64,000 nt of DNA, taken from NCBI RefSeq assembly GCF_017874575.1, contig NZ_JAGGLU010000003.1:62001-126000 (forward strand). Reading direction: 5' to 3'. Position 1 is the stretch's first letter. The number at the start of each line of letters is the position of its first letter. The notes beneath the pieces are model-generated. The model did not search any database. It was not told where the DNA came from and saw only the letters and a program-made list of their open reading frames with translations. Below are positions 1 through 7,628 of this stretch, piece by piece. This DNA comes from Lactobacillus colini (lineage in GTDB: Bacteria > Bacillota > Bacilli > Lactobacillales > Lactobacillaceae). A program made the position numbers and the translations under genes.

Positions 1-321
1 GAAAGTAAGCTGGTCCAACAACTTAGTGGCTTTCCACTTCCAGTAGAAGTATTGCCGATTTCATGTGAACAAAATTTTAAAAAGTTTGCTTCTCAAGGTC
101 TTAAACCTAAATTTAGGTTAGCTGAAGATGGCAAGCGTTATGTAACTCATTACGGTAATTACATTATAGATCTTTATGCTGATCCTATCCCAGTACCAGC
201 AGGTTTAGCTGATTATCTTGACCATACGGTAGGAGTAGTTGAACATGGATTATTCTTGAATATGTGTGATGAAGTAATTATTGCTCATAGCGACGGCACT
301 ATCGAAGACAAGAGAAAGTAA
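1..321 (+). CDS. rpiA: Ribose-5-phosphate isomerase A, C-terminal part
   Basis: The reading frame is open from the first base, so the start lies outside the window; about 106 residues of a family that is usually about 230 long are visible. RpiA interconverts ribose 5-phosphate and ribulose 5-phosphate in the cytoplasmic pentose phosphate pathway. Two C-terminal signatures are seen: a stretch ending HYGNYIIDL and the block VGVVEHGLFLNMCDEVIIA, which matches the conserved PGVVExGLF region of RpiA. It is followed within ten bases by a strong terminator, so it ends its transcript. Ribose released by the nucleoside hydrolase immediately downstream would feed this enzyme after phosphorylation, which makes the neighbourhood coherent. 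Confidence 0.9.
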   Translation, partial: ESKLVQQLSGFPLPVEVLPISCEQNFKKFASQGLKPKFRLAEDGKRYVTHYGNYIIDLYADPIPVPAGLADYLDHTVGVVEHGLFLNMCDEVIIAHSDGTIEDKRK

Positions 322-329
322 TAGCTAGC

Positions 330-367
330 AAAAAGACTTGGAAAAATCTTTCAAGTCTTTTTTTGTT
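330..367 (+). terminator. Rho-independent terminator after rpiA
   Basis: The arms AAAAAGACTTG (330-340) and CAAGTCTTTTT (352-362) pair perfectly and run into a T tract. Confidence 0.85.
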
Positions 368-426
368 TTTAAAGATAGTTCATAATGAATCTAGATACTT
401 TTCTAATAGAAAGGAACTATAATTTT

Positions 427-1350
427 ATGACAAAAAAGCCAGTTATTCTTAGTACTGACCCTGGTATTGATGATGTTGCTGCAATGACAATTAGCTTGTT
501 TGATAAAGAGATTGATTTAAGAATGATTGTAGCAACTTGGGGTAATGTAGAATTAAAATATACCTTACAAAATGCTTTAGGATTAGAAACCTTCTTGCAT
601 ACTAGGGTACCTGTAGTTAGAGGAGCTAATCAACCATTAGTGCGTCCTGCAATTAGTGCAGCCAGTGTTCATGGGAAGACTGGAATTGCGGGTTATGAGT
701 TTAAAAATTTTGATCAGAGCTTATTAAAGCCAGGACTAGCTGCAACTTTAATGCATGAAGAAATTCAAACTAGTCCAGAAAAAATCACCTTGATGGGGAT
801 TGGACCGCTAACTGACTATGCTTTACTGTTTAAGCAGTATCCAGAAGACTTAGCTAAAATCGAAAAGATTGTTATTATGGGTGGTAATATTGGTCATGGT
901 AACCATAGTCCTTTTGCGGAATATAATATTGCTGGTGACCCTGAAGCAGCCCAAGTAGTCTTTCAATCTGGAATTCCTATTCAAGTAGCACCACTTGAGA
1001 TTGGTAACCAAGCACATGTAACTAGTGAGCAGTTAGATCGAGTTAAGGCTTGCGGCGAAGTAGGTCAGATGCTATACAGTATGTTTGCCAATATTCACGA
1101 AACAGATGGTAGTAACCAAATAAAAATATATGACCCAACGGCTGTAGGAATTCTTGTGCGTCCTGATCTTTACACATTTAAGCCTGCCCATGTAGAAATT
1201 GAATTAGCTGGTAAGTTTACTGCAGGTGCAAGTGCAATGGACTTTTTGAGTGAGCAGCCAAATGCGGAAATTGCAACTAAGGTTAAGACTGCTGAATTTG
1301 CAGATTGGTTTATTGAGGCAATCAAGATTGCTAATGAAGGAAGAAAGTAA
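427..1350 (+). CDS. Nucleoside hydrolase (IunH/RihC type)
   Basis: It hydrolyses ribonucleosides to free base and ribose in the cytoplasm, feeding purine/pyrimidine salvage and the pentose pathway. The N-terminus carries the calcium-binding signature TDPGIDD at about residues 10-16. Further family marks are HGKTGIAGYEF, the MGGNIGHG block, the EYNIAGDPEAA block and the late YDPTAVG motif. Length is 307 residues, usual for the family. The ATG at 427 is preferred over an in-frame ATG at 385 because GAAAGGA sits 11 bases before it. The stop overlaps the ATG of the following GntR gene by one base, so the two form an operon and GntR probably controls it. Base preference cannot be told from sequence. 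Confidence 0.88.
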   Translation: MTKKPVILSTDPGIDDVAAMTISLFDKEIDLRMIVATWGNVELKYTLQNALGLETFLHTRVPVVRGANQPLVRPAISAASVHGKTGIAGYEFKNFDQSLLKPGLAATLMHEEIQTSPEKITLMGIGPLTDYALLFKQYPEDLAKIEKIVIMGGNIGHGNHSPFAEYNIAGDPEAAQVVFQSGIPIQVAPLEIGNQAHVTSEQLDRVKACGEVGQMLYSMFANIHETDGSNQIKIYDPTAVGILVRPDLYTFKPAHVEIELAGKFTAGASAMDFLSEQPNAEIATKVKTAEFADWFIEAIKIANEGRK

Positions 1351-2078
1351 TGGCAGATTTAGTTTATCGTGTGGTAATGCATGATATTAAGAAGAAGATT
1401 ATAAATAATGAGTATCCCGAGATGCGTTTGCCTGATGAACGTAGCTTAAGTGAACAATATCAAGTAAGCCGTTCTTCAATGAAGCGTGCTTTAGGATTAC
1501 TAGCCCAGCAAGGAATTATCTTTAAAAAGCGTGGTAGTGGAACTTTTATTAATCCACTATATTTAAAAAATCAGTCTTTATTTAAGTATGAAGGTTCCAA
1601 CTTAGGTATTACTGATTCATTTAAAATGCCTGGCAAGAAGCAGAGCATTGAATTACTTGATTATCAAGTAGTTAAGACTGATGAAGAATTGAAGCAAGAC
1701 TTATTTTTAAAGGATTCAGATTTTGTTTATAAAATTAAGCGTCTGCGCCTATTAGACGATCAGCCTTTCTTAATAGAAACAGGCTATATCCCCATTAAGA
1801 TAGCTCCAGAATTAACGCCAGATATTTTAAAGAGTTCGCTCTTTAATTATTTAGAAGATACTCAGGGTAAGACAGTTACTAGGTCATTTTTAACTATTAC
1901 TGTTGAACCATCTAACCTAGATGATCAAGCTAAGCTAATGCTAGCACCAAATGAGCCGGTTGGAATTATGTCGGGTATTTTCTTTTTAGATGATGGTACT
2001 CCATTTGAAGTTTCAAATATGAGAATTCATTATAAATACATGAAGTACAATACTTTTGTTAATTTGAGTCAAGAGTAG
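1350..2078 (+). CDS. GntR/HutC-family transcriptional regulator
   Basis: An N-terminal winged helix-turn-helix (residues about 1-70, with LPDERSLSEQYQVSRSSMKRAL as the DNA-reading region) is followed by a UTRA ligand-binding domain (about 90-235). The length of 242 residues is typical of HutC-type GntR proteins, which bind a small metabolite and release operator DNA. It is translationally coupled (TAATG) to the nucleoside hydrolase, so a nucleoside or sugar-phosphate effector is a reasonable guess. It could be an autoregulated repressor of the pair, but no clear operator was picked out upstream. Confidence 0.88.
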   Translation: MADLVYRVVMHDIKKKIINNEYPEMRLPDERSLSEQYQVSRSSMKRALGLLAQQGIIFKKRGSGTFINPLYLKNQSLFKYEGSNLGITDSFKMPGKKQSIELLDYQVVKTDEELKQDLFLKDSDFVYKIKRLRLLDDQPFLIETGYIPIKIAPELTPDILKSSLFNYLEDTQGKTVTRSFLTITVEPSNLDDQAKLMLAPNEPVGIMSGIFFLDDGTPFEVSNMRIHYKYMKYNTFVNLSQE

Positions 2079-2089
2079 GCTCAGGATAG

Positions 2090-2120
2090 GCATGTTGTTT
2101 AACAGCATGCTTATTTTTTT
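2090..2120 (+). terminator. Terminator after the nucleoside hydrolase-GntR operon
   Basis: GCATGTTG (2090-2097) pairs with CAGCATGC (2103-2110) with one wobble pair. The stem is followed by TTATTTTTTT. Confidence 0.8.
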
Positions 2121-2211
2121 ACTTAAAAAATGTGTGCTAAATAAAAAAAACATGGTAAAATTAAAAATAAAAAATATTAAATATAGAATTTGATAAAGTG
2201 GGAGGAGAAGA

Positions 2212-3801
2212 ATGAAAGTAAAATATTTATTTAGGATTAATGCTTTTAGATTTTGGTTAATAATGTTAATCACGCTCTTGGCCAAAGCTGCGACTGCTGC
2301 AAGTCAATATATGGAGAAGCCAACATTTAACTATCTAAATAAAGGTGAACTGGATAAGACAATTTTATTTTTTGTATTAAGTGCAGTTCTTGCTTTAGTA
2401 GGGATGTTATTGTCTACTTTTTCGATAGTTTCTTATAATCGTCAAATACAGGAATGTTTTCATTTTTTAAGAAATAAAATTACTCAGAATTTTTTTAATA
2501 AGAATAATCAGTCAGTATCTGAGATGGAAAATATTTTAAGTAATAACTTTGACATGCTAGATAAAAATTATGCCCAACCTATTTATGAGATTATCTATAA
2601 TACATTCGCCTTATTATTTTCGATTGGTATAATCTTGACTGTTAATTGGACTTTTTTGGTTATTATAGCTGTATTAACGATTATTAATTTATTATTACCT
2701 AAGATTTTTGAAAAGAAATTGAGTGAAGCTAACGAAAAAATCTCATTTCAAAATAATAAATTATTAAAGACAATTGATCACTGGCTAGGTGGACTAGCAG
2801 AACTTCAGCGCTATGGCGTCTTTGGCTATTTAGCTAATAAGATGAGTCAAGCCGATCAAGAGCTAGAGGATAGTAATGTTTATGAAACAAAGATTGAGTC
2901 AATATCTTACTTCATTAGTGGTATTGGTAATGGCGCTGCTCAGATCATTATTAGCGTCTGGAGTGGGATTTTATTCTTTCAAAATAAAATTTCTCTAGGG
3001 TCCGCAATGATGATAAGTAGTTTTGCTTTTACAATTTTTAATACAGTTTGGGTTTATGCTCAAGCAATTACTCAATTTAAAGGTATTAAGAAAGTTAACG
3101 AACAAATGCTTAATCTGGAACAAGAAGTTGCTGTCGATAAGAACAAGTCTGATAACGATTGGCAAGAATTACAAATTTCTAACTTGAAGATGAAGTATCC
3201 TGATGGTGAAGAGATCTTATATCCTGATATGAAGATTAAGCAAGGTGAAAAAGTATTACTTAGTGGCGATTCTGGCACAGGAAAGTCAACTTTGTTCAAG
3301 CTTATTTTAGGACAATTGAAGCCTATTGGTGGTGAAATTAAATTTATCAATCAAGCGGGACAAAAAATACAACCCGATTTAGAGAAGATAGGTTATCTAG
3401 CTCAAGATGCTAAACTATTTCCTGCTTCAATTGCTGATAATATTACTATGTTTAATCAAAAGCTATCTAATAAACTGGAAAAAGTTATTGAAAAAGTGCA
3501 ATTTAACCAAGATATTGCTTCCTTTACAAATGGAATAGAAACACAAGTTGATTTGGATGCTGATAACTTATCTGGTGGTCAAAAACAAAAGGTTATCTTG
3601 GCACGTAGCACAATTCATAATAGTAACTTTATCTTGATGGATGAAGCAACGAGTGCAATTGATAGTGTAGCTACAGAAAAGATTTTACAAAATATTCTAA
3701 ATTCTGATGCGACAGTAATTATGATTGCGCATAACTTTAATAATAAGATGAGGTCAATGTTTGATCGTGAAATTCATTTAAAAGGAAGGGAGGAAGAGTA
3801 A
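2212..3801 (+). CDS. ABC exporter half-transporter 1 (fused membrane and ATPase domains)
   Basis: An exporter-type transmembrane domain (residues about 1-310) is fused to a nucleotide-binding domain. Walker A is GDSGTGKST near residue 349, the signature LSGGQ is near 452, Walker B ILMDEATS is near 474 and the switch histidine lies in MIAHN near 504. The protein has 529 residues. GTGGGAGGAGAAG just before the ATG is a strong ribosome site. The next gene begins on the base after this stop and is of the same family, so the two products probably form a heterodimeric exporter. Both copies keep the catalytic glutamate and the signature motif, so neither site looks degenerate. The substrate is unknown; drug or peptide export is possible. 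Confidence 0.85.
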   Translation: MKVKYLFRINAFRFWLIMLITLLAKAATAASQYMEKPTFNYLNKGELDKTILFFVLSAVLALVGMLLSTFSIVSYNRQIQECFHFLRNKITQNFFNKNNQSVSEMENILSNNFDMLDKNYAQPIYEIIYNTFALLFSIGIILTVNWTFLVIIAVLTIINLLLPKIFEKKLSEANEKISFQNNKLLKTIDHWLGGLAELQRYGVFGYLANKMSQADQELEDSNVYETKIESISYFISGIGNGAAQIIISVWSGILFFQNKISLGSAMMISSFAFTIFNTVWVYAQAITQFKGIKKVNEQMLNLEQEVAVDKNKSDNDWQELQISNLKMKYPDGEEILYPDMKIKQGEKVLLSGDSGTGKSTLFKLILGQLKPIGGEIKFINQAGQKIQPDLEKIGYLAQDAKLFPASIADNITMFNQKLSNKLEKVIEKVQFNQDIASFTNGIETQVDLDADNLSGGQKQKVILARSTIHNSNFILMDEATSAIDSVATEKILQNILNSDATVIMIAHNFNNKMRSMFDREIHLKGREEE

Positions 3802-5385
3802 ATGTCATTTAGAGGACTATTCAAGACTAATCCGGTTTTATTTGTTTTAGCTTCACTAGGATTTTTTTTAGCTGGAGCTACTGCAATTGGTGGTAGTTGG
3901 CTGTTAATGTACGATATAACTGCGATGCAGCAGCGTCAGTGGCATACTTGGGTAATTTTGATAATTTGGGAAGCTGTTATTTTGGGTGGATCTTATTACT
4001 TTAGTCAGGTAGGGGCATACTTTTGGAATAAGGTTACCCAGCAATATAATCATCGAGTTAGGGACAGTATAATTAAGCATTATTATGATGATGGCGCCAA
4101 ACATTCTGTAGCTCAAATGCAAAATCGCCTAATCACTGATATAAAAAATGTTGATGTTCAATATTTTCAGCCTTTTAGCAATATTTTGTACGGCGCTTCA
4201 CTAATCTTTTTTTCAATTGTTGTTACAGCCTCAATTAATTTGACACTATTAGTGGTAACTTTGATAGCAGTTGGATTATCAATTTATCTACCTAAGTTAC
4301 TTGATAAGATGCTAACCAAGTCGTTTTCTAATATTTCTGATACAACCAAGATCTATCTAAAGACAATCGGTCAATGGGCTGATGGAATTAATGAACTACG
4401 TCGTTACTTAGCCGGAGAAAAGTTCCTCTCTGTTATGGCAAATGCATCTAAGCAGGTTGAAGATGCTAAAGTTAATCAGATAAAGACCAACCAGACAGTT
4501 ATTTTTCTAAATAAGGTAGTTGGGGTGGTTTTGAACTTGGCGCTTTCAGTTTATACTGCAATTTTAATTAAAAATAATCTGGCAGTTTTTGGAGCAATTG
4601 TCACAATTGGTAACTTGCAGTTCTATATTTCTCAAGGAATTCAAAGTATTGGTGGTAGCTGGGGAATGATGAAGGCAACCAAGGAAATACGGGATCAGCT
4701 GTTTGATACTAGTAAAATTATTAAGAAAAAGACAAAACTGCATGGTCAGATTGCTGCAGGATTTGCTGGCAAGGATTTGAGTGTTGCCTTTCCTAATGGA
4801 GAAACACTAACTTTTCCAGATTTTGCCGTTAGACCAGGCGAAAAAGTTTTATTGACAGGTGATTCAGGTGCTGGAAAGTCCACCTTATTCAAAGTCTTGC
4901 TTGGTGAGATTAAACCTGCAAGCGGTCGAGTAGAATACTTTGATGAAGATGGTGAACAAATAGAACCCGATTTAGCTAAGATTGGTTATATTGCTCAAAC
5001 GCCAAGGCTTTTTCCGGATACGATTGAAAATAATATTACCATGTTTAGTTCTGAGTTAAGTGGCGCAGTTAATGGAATACTTGATGAAGTGGAATTTTCT
5101 GCTGATATTAAAAAATTTCCGAATGGTATCCAAGAAAAGATAGATCTAGATAAATTAAACATTTCTGGTGGCCAAAGGCAAAAAATTGTTCTTGCTAGAG
5201 CTAAGATTCATGATAGTGAGATTATCTTGATTGATGAAGGAACTAGTGCCATTGACCAAAACGCAACAATGAAGATTTTAAGAAACTTACTTAAGTCAGA
5301 AGCGACAATCTTCTTTATTGCTCATAATCTTAGTCAAGAAATGATCGACTTATTTGATCATCGAATTAATTTAAGTAAGAGCTAA
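3802..5385 (+). CDS. ABC exporter half-transporter 2
   Basis: This is a paralogue of the gene directly before it, 527 residues, with the same order of membrane domain (about 1-315) and ATPase domain. Walker A GDSGAGKST is near residue 352, the signature ISGGQ near 454, Walker B LIDEGTS near 475 and FIAHN near 505. The D-loop region reads DEGTS rather than the usual DEATS, and the catalytic glutamate is kept. The start follows the previous stop with no gap, so translation is probably coupled and the products made in equal amounts. A strong bidirectional terminator closes the operon. No adjacent substrate peptide or regulator hints at the cargo. Confidence 0.85.
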   Translation: MSFRGLFKTNPVLFVLASLGFFLAGATAIGGSWLLMYDITAMQQRQWHTWVILIIWEAVILGGSYYFSQVGAYFWNKVTQQYNHRVRDSIIKHYYDDGAKHSVAQMQNRLITDIKNVDVQYFQPFSNILYGASLIFFSIVVTASINLTLLVVTLIAVGLSIYLPKLLDKMLTKSFSNISDTTKIYLKTIGQWADGINELRRYLAGEKFLSVMANASKQVEDAKVNQIKTNQTVIFLNKVVGVVLNLALSVYTAILIKNNLAVFGAIVTIGNLQFYISQGIQSIGGSWGMMKATKEIRDQLFDTSKIIKKKTKLHGQIAAGFAGKDLSVAFPNGETLTFPDFAVRPGEKVLLTGDSGAGKSTLFKVLLGEIKPASGRVEYFDEDGEQIEPDLAKIGYIAQTPRLFPDTIENNITMFSSELSGAVNGILDEVEFSADIKKFPNGIQEKIDLDKLNISGGQRQKIVLARAKIHDSEIILIDEGTSAIDQNATMKILRNLLKSEATIFFIAHNLSQEMIDLFDHRINLSKS

Positions 5386-5392
5386 AGTTCTA

Positions 5393-5431
5393 AAATAGAC
5401 GTAACTTATATTTATAGTTGCGTCTATTTTT
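5393..5431. terminator. Terminator after the ABC exporter operon
   Basis: AAATAGACGTAAC (5393-5405) pairs with GTTGCGTCTATTT (5417-5429) with one wobble pair. A short T run follows, and an A-rich tract precedes the stem. Confidence 0.82.
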
Positions 5432-5441
5432 ATGTACTTTT

Positions 5442-5479
5442 AGTAAAATATAAAAGAATGAAAGTAAAATATAGTTTAC
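5442..5479. promoter_or_regulatory. Probable operator of the downstream XRE regulator
   Basis: AGTAAAATATA occurs at 5442-5452 and again at 5463-5473, exactly 21 bases (two helical turns) apart. The second copy lies inside the palindrome GTAAA-N6-TTTAC (5464-5479). A -10-like TATAAT follows near 5500. The position just before a membrane protein/XRE pair suggests autoregulation; this is inference. Confidence 0.4.
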
Positions 5480-5543
5480 ATTTTTCATACATGAGATATA
5501 ATATATTTAAAAAGTTAAGTAATAAAAATTTGGAGGTACAAAA

Positions 5544-6026
5544 ATGGATATGGGTGTAGCTATCGTTGGCATATTTATGATAATTATAGGTTTTATGGTT
5601 GTAATGATCCTTATCAAGAAAAAAGGCAATTTCGATGAGCGCCAAGAAATAATACGTGGGAGAGGATATAAGTATGGCTTCATAACAACTGATCTTTTAG
5701 CATTAGCAATACTATATATAAATATTACTAGTTACAAAATATCAACTGTAATAGCAATATCTTTATCGATAATTATTGGAGCTGTAGTAACAAGCATTTA
5801 TGATATATTTAATCATGCTTACTTTCGTGTGAGTGACAAGCGAGGGACTTCGATGGGAGCTGTATTCTTACTCATGGGGGTATGCTATGCTTATATTACC
5901 TTACAAGATTGGACATCTGCTTATTGGGATAGCAATGTTATAGCAATAGCTGTGTCTATTTATTTTATTTTGGTAGGTATTACAATCTTATTCGTTAAGA
6001 TTAAAGATAGACGTGATGATGAATAA
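5544..6026 (+). CDS. Small multi-pass membrane protein paired with an XRE regulator
   Basis: It has 160 residues with four or five predicted membrane helices (about 4-24, 45-63, 68-88, 104-120 and 131-151). A cytoplasmic stretch reads NFDERQEIIRGRGYKYGF (about 29-46), a motif seen in small Firmicute membrane proteins of unknown role that sit next to XRE genes. GGAGGT lies 8 bases before the ATG. The XRE gene starts three bases after the stop, so the two are co-transcribed. Such pairs are often stress- or quorum-linked, but no function is established for this one. Confidence 0.7.
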   Translation: MDMGVAIVGIFMIIIGFMVVMILIKKKGNFDERQEIIRGRGYKYGFITTDLLALAILYINITSYKISTVIAISLSIIIGAVVTSIYDIFNHAYFRVSDKRGTSMGAVFLLMGVCYAYITLQDWTSAYWDSNVIAIAVSIYFILVGITILFVKIKDRRDDE

Positions 6027-6028
6027 TT

Positions 6029-6226
6029 ATGAAGAACCTAAGAATGAAGGCAGCACGTGCTGGTAAAGATTTATCCCAAGAAGATCTAGCTAATCTTGTT
6101 AATGTATCAAGGCAAACAATTTCAGCCATTGAGAAGGGTAACTACAATCCAACTATAAATTTATGTATTAGAATTTGCCAAGCATTGGGGAAAACTTTAG
6201 ATGAGTTGTTTTGGCCAAAAGAATAG
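6029..6226 (+). CDS. XRE-family small DNA-binding regulator
   Basis: It is 65 residues, essentially only a helix-turn-helix (about residues 14-38; LSQEDLANLVNVSRQTISAI), the size of the YvaP/Cro-like single-domain repressors. The C-terminal end GKTLDELFW is typical of this subgroup. It is co-transcribed with the membrane protein before it, and the repeats at 5442-5479 are the likely target. The ribosome site overlaps the end of the upstream gene. A perfect bidirectional terminator follows. Confidence 0.85.
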   Translation: MKNLRMKAARAGKDLSQEDLANLVNVSRQTISAIEKGNYNPTINLCIRICQALGKTLDELFWPKE

Positions 6227-6262
6227 AAATAACGTCCCTTGGGAGAAAAGGGACGTTATTTT
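6227..6262. terminator. Bidirectional terminator between convergent genes
   Basis: AAATAACGTCCCTT (6227-6240) and AAGGGACGTTATTT (6248-6261) form a perfect 14-bp stem with A and T runs on both sides. It can serve the XRE gene on the plus strand and the immunity-like gene on the minus strand. Confidence 0.9.
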
Positions 6263-6265
6263 TAT

Positions 6266-6598
6266 CTACTTAAATTGATTTGTAGAATCAAGGGGACTTA
6301 AATAAACGAAATTTAGATGAGTTCTACGACATAAATCAAAAACTTTTTTCATCTTTTCGCTTTGTTCAGGACTAACATATAATCCTCTTAATGTAGTTCG
6401 TGCTTGCAAAAAAAGTATTAACTTATTTGCCCAAGCATAAGGATGATCACCTCTTTCCACCTTTCTTTGTACACGAATAATTGCATCGGTAAGTGGAAAG
6501 TAACTTGGTCCAAAACTCTTGTCGAAGCTAGTAAATAGCTCATCTAATGCATGCGATAATTCTTGAATTTGGGACCGTTTCTTTGATAAATTAATCAT
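6266..6598 (-). CDS. Probable class IIa bacteriocin immunity protein (EntA_Immun-like)
   Basis: It is 110 residues and hydrophilic, with no signal peptide. The pattern of helices and the C-terminal end (NFVYLSPLDSTNQF) resemble enterocin A/pediocin immunity proteins, which are cytosolic four-helix bundles with a C-terminal tail that recognises the bacteriocin-bound mannose PTS. This is a resemblance judged by eye, not a search result. Its ATG overlaps the stop of the DeoR gene by four bases (ATGA), so the two are translationally coupled. No bacteriocin precursor or exporter is adjacent, so it would be an orphan immunity gene. An unrelated small helical protein is the alternative. Confidence 0.55.
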   Translation of the reverse strand: MINLSKKRSQIQELSHALDELFTSFDKSFGPSYFPLTDAIIRVQRKVERGDHPYAWANKLILFLQARTTLRGLYVSPEQSEKMKKVFDLCRRTHLNFVYLSPLDSTNQFK

Positions 6599-7368
6599 TT
6601 TGATTCCTCCATAACATGAATTATACGAATGTTAGGCTTAAACCAACTTTTCCATCGCGGGATAAGAGGGACATCACTGATTATGGTGTCGACTTGATTT
6701 AAACTTTCGACTTTGAAAGGAGAAGAATTAGTATTAGTGAATTTATATTTTTCAGCAAATAATACTACGCGATCGCTTAATTCGATTGCTCGCCTAGTAA
6801 TAGCGGCATCGGCTTGATTAGCTATATAAAAGCCATTTTCATCAACTTTAGCTGCACCGACAAATGCAGTGTCAAAGTGATAGTGGTCAAGTTCTTCTAA
6901 AGAATAGGGCGATGAAATATAGCGATTAGTTGCTTGAACCCTGCCGCCTAAAATGTTAACGGCTGGAAGCTCTTCAACGCTTAAATTCATTGCATTATCT
7001 AAAGAGTTGGTCACAATAGCCGCATTTAAACCATGGATTTGATTACAAAGCTGAGCAATCGTTGTTGATGGAGCAAAGTAGTACAGTCTTCCGGGATTAA
7101 GCAAGTTCTTACCAGCTTGGGCCATCTTTAACTTAATGGGTGACAAAATATGCTTACGTGTTAAGTAACTAGGAACTTGATTGGTATTAAGGGACATAAT
7201 TCCGCCGTGAGTCCGCATTGCTTGCCCCGTAGTAGTTAGGCGCAATACGTCACGGCGAGCAGTGTCAAACGATACATCGAAGCGTTTGGCGATTTCTCTA
7301 GTTTTTAAGTGCTTTTTGTCAGCTAGTATTTTTTTGATTTCGGATAATCTTTCTTTTTGTTCCATCAT
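6595..7368 (-). CDS. DeoR/GlpR-family transcriptional regulator
   Basis: It has 257 residues, with an N-terminal helix-turn-helix (about 20-60, with KTREIAKRFDVSFDTARRDV and the TTTGQAMRTHGG wing) and a C-terminal sugar-phosphate sensor domain (about 75-230; FVGAAKVDENGFYIA). DeoR proteins usually repress carbohydrate genes and respond to a phosphorylated intermediate. It is transcribed divergently from phosphoketolase across a 260-bp gap and is a good candidate for its regulator. AAAGGAG precedes two consecutive ATG codons (7368 and 7365); either could be the start. It is coupled to the immunity-like gene downstream. Confidence 0.87.
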   Translation of the reverse strand: MMEQKERLSEIKKILADKKHLKTREIAKRFDVSFDTARRDVLRLTTTGQAMRTHGGIMSLNTNQVPSYLTRKHILSPIKLKMAQAGKNLLNPGRLYYFAPSTTIAQLCNQIHGLNAAIVTNSLDNAMNLSVEELPAVNILGGRVQATNRYISSPYSLEELDHYHFDTAFVGAAKVDENGFYIANQADAAITRRAIELSDRVVLFAEKYKFTNTNSSPFKVESLNQVDTIISDVPLIPRWKSWFKPNIRIIHVMEESK

Positions 7369-7525
7369 TTTCTCCTTTCACTAATAAAATATCATGGAAA
7401 AGTGCTTTTTTACGCATTCATAAGGATTAGATAAGTGTTATTAAGTATATTAGCACTTAAATACTGATAAGCATGCATAAAATACTTGATTTAACAATAA
7501 TTACTGATTAAAAGTACTTAAATTA

Positions 7526-7581
7526 ATTGGACCGTCCCAATAATTTAAATGGTTGAATTTTTAATATAAATGCTCTAAAAT
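7526..7581 (+). promoter_or_regulatory. Phosphoketolase promoter with upstream palindrome
   Basis: A -35 TTGAAT (7553-7558), 17-bp spacer and -10 TAAAAT (7576-7581) precede the gene. The inverted repeat ATTGG-N6-CCAAT (7526-7541) lies 11 bases before the -35 and may be an operator for the divergent DeoR regulator (inference). Confidence 0.5.
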
Positions 7582-7628
7582 ATGAATTAACAAGATTAAC
7601 TTATATGTTTTTATAAGGAGAAAAAATC

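Noticed and set aside
2013-2285. Minus-strand open frame over the end of the GntR gene and the start of the ABC gene
   Set aside because: It crosses a terminator and two plus-strand genes, has no ribosome site and is simply AT-rich hydrophobic sequence.
5430-5645. Minus-strand open frame before the XRE/membrane pair
   Set aside because: It covers the promoter and operator repeats and the start of a real gene, and has no ribosome site.
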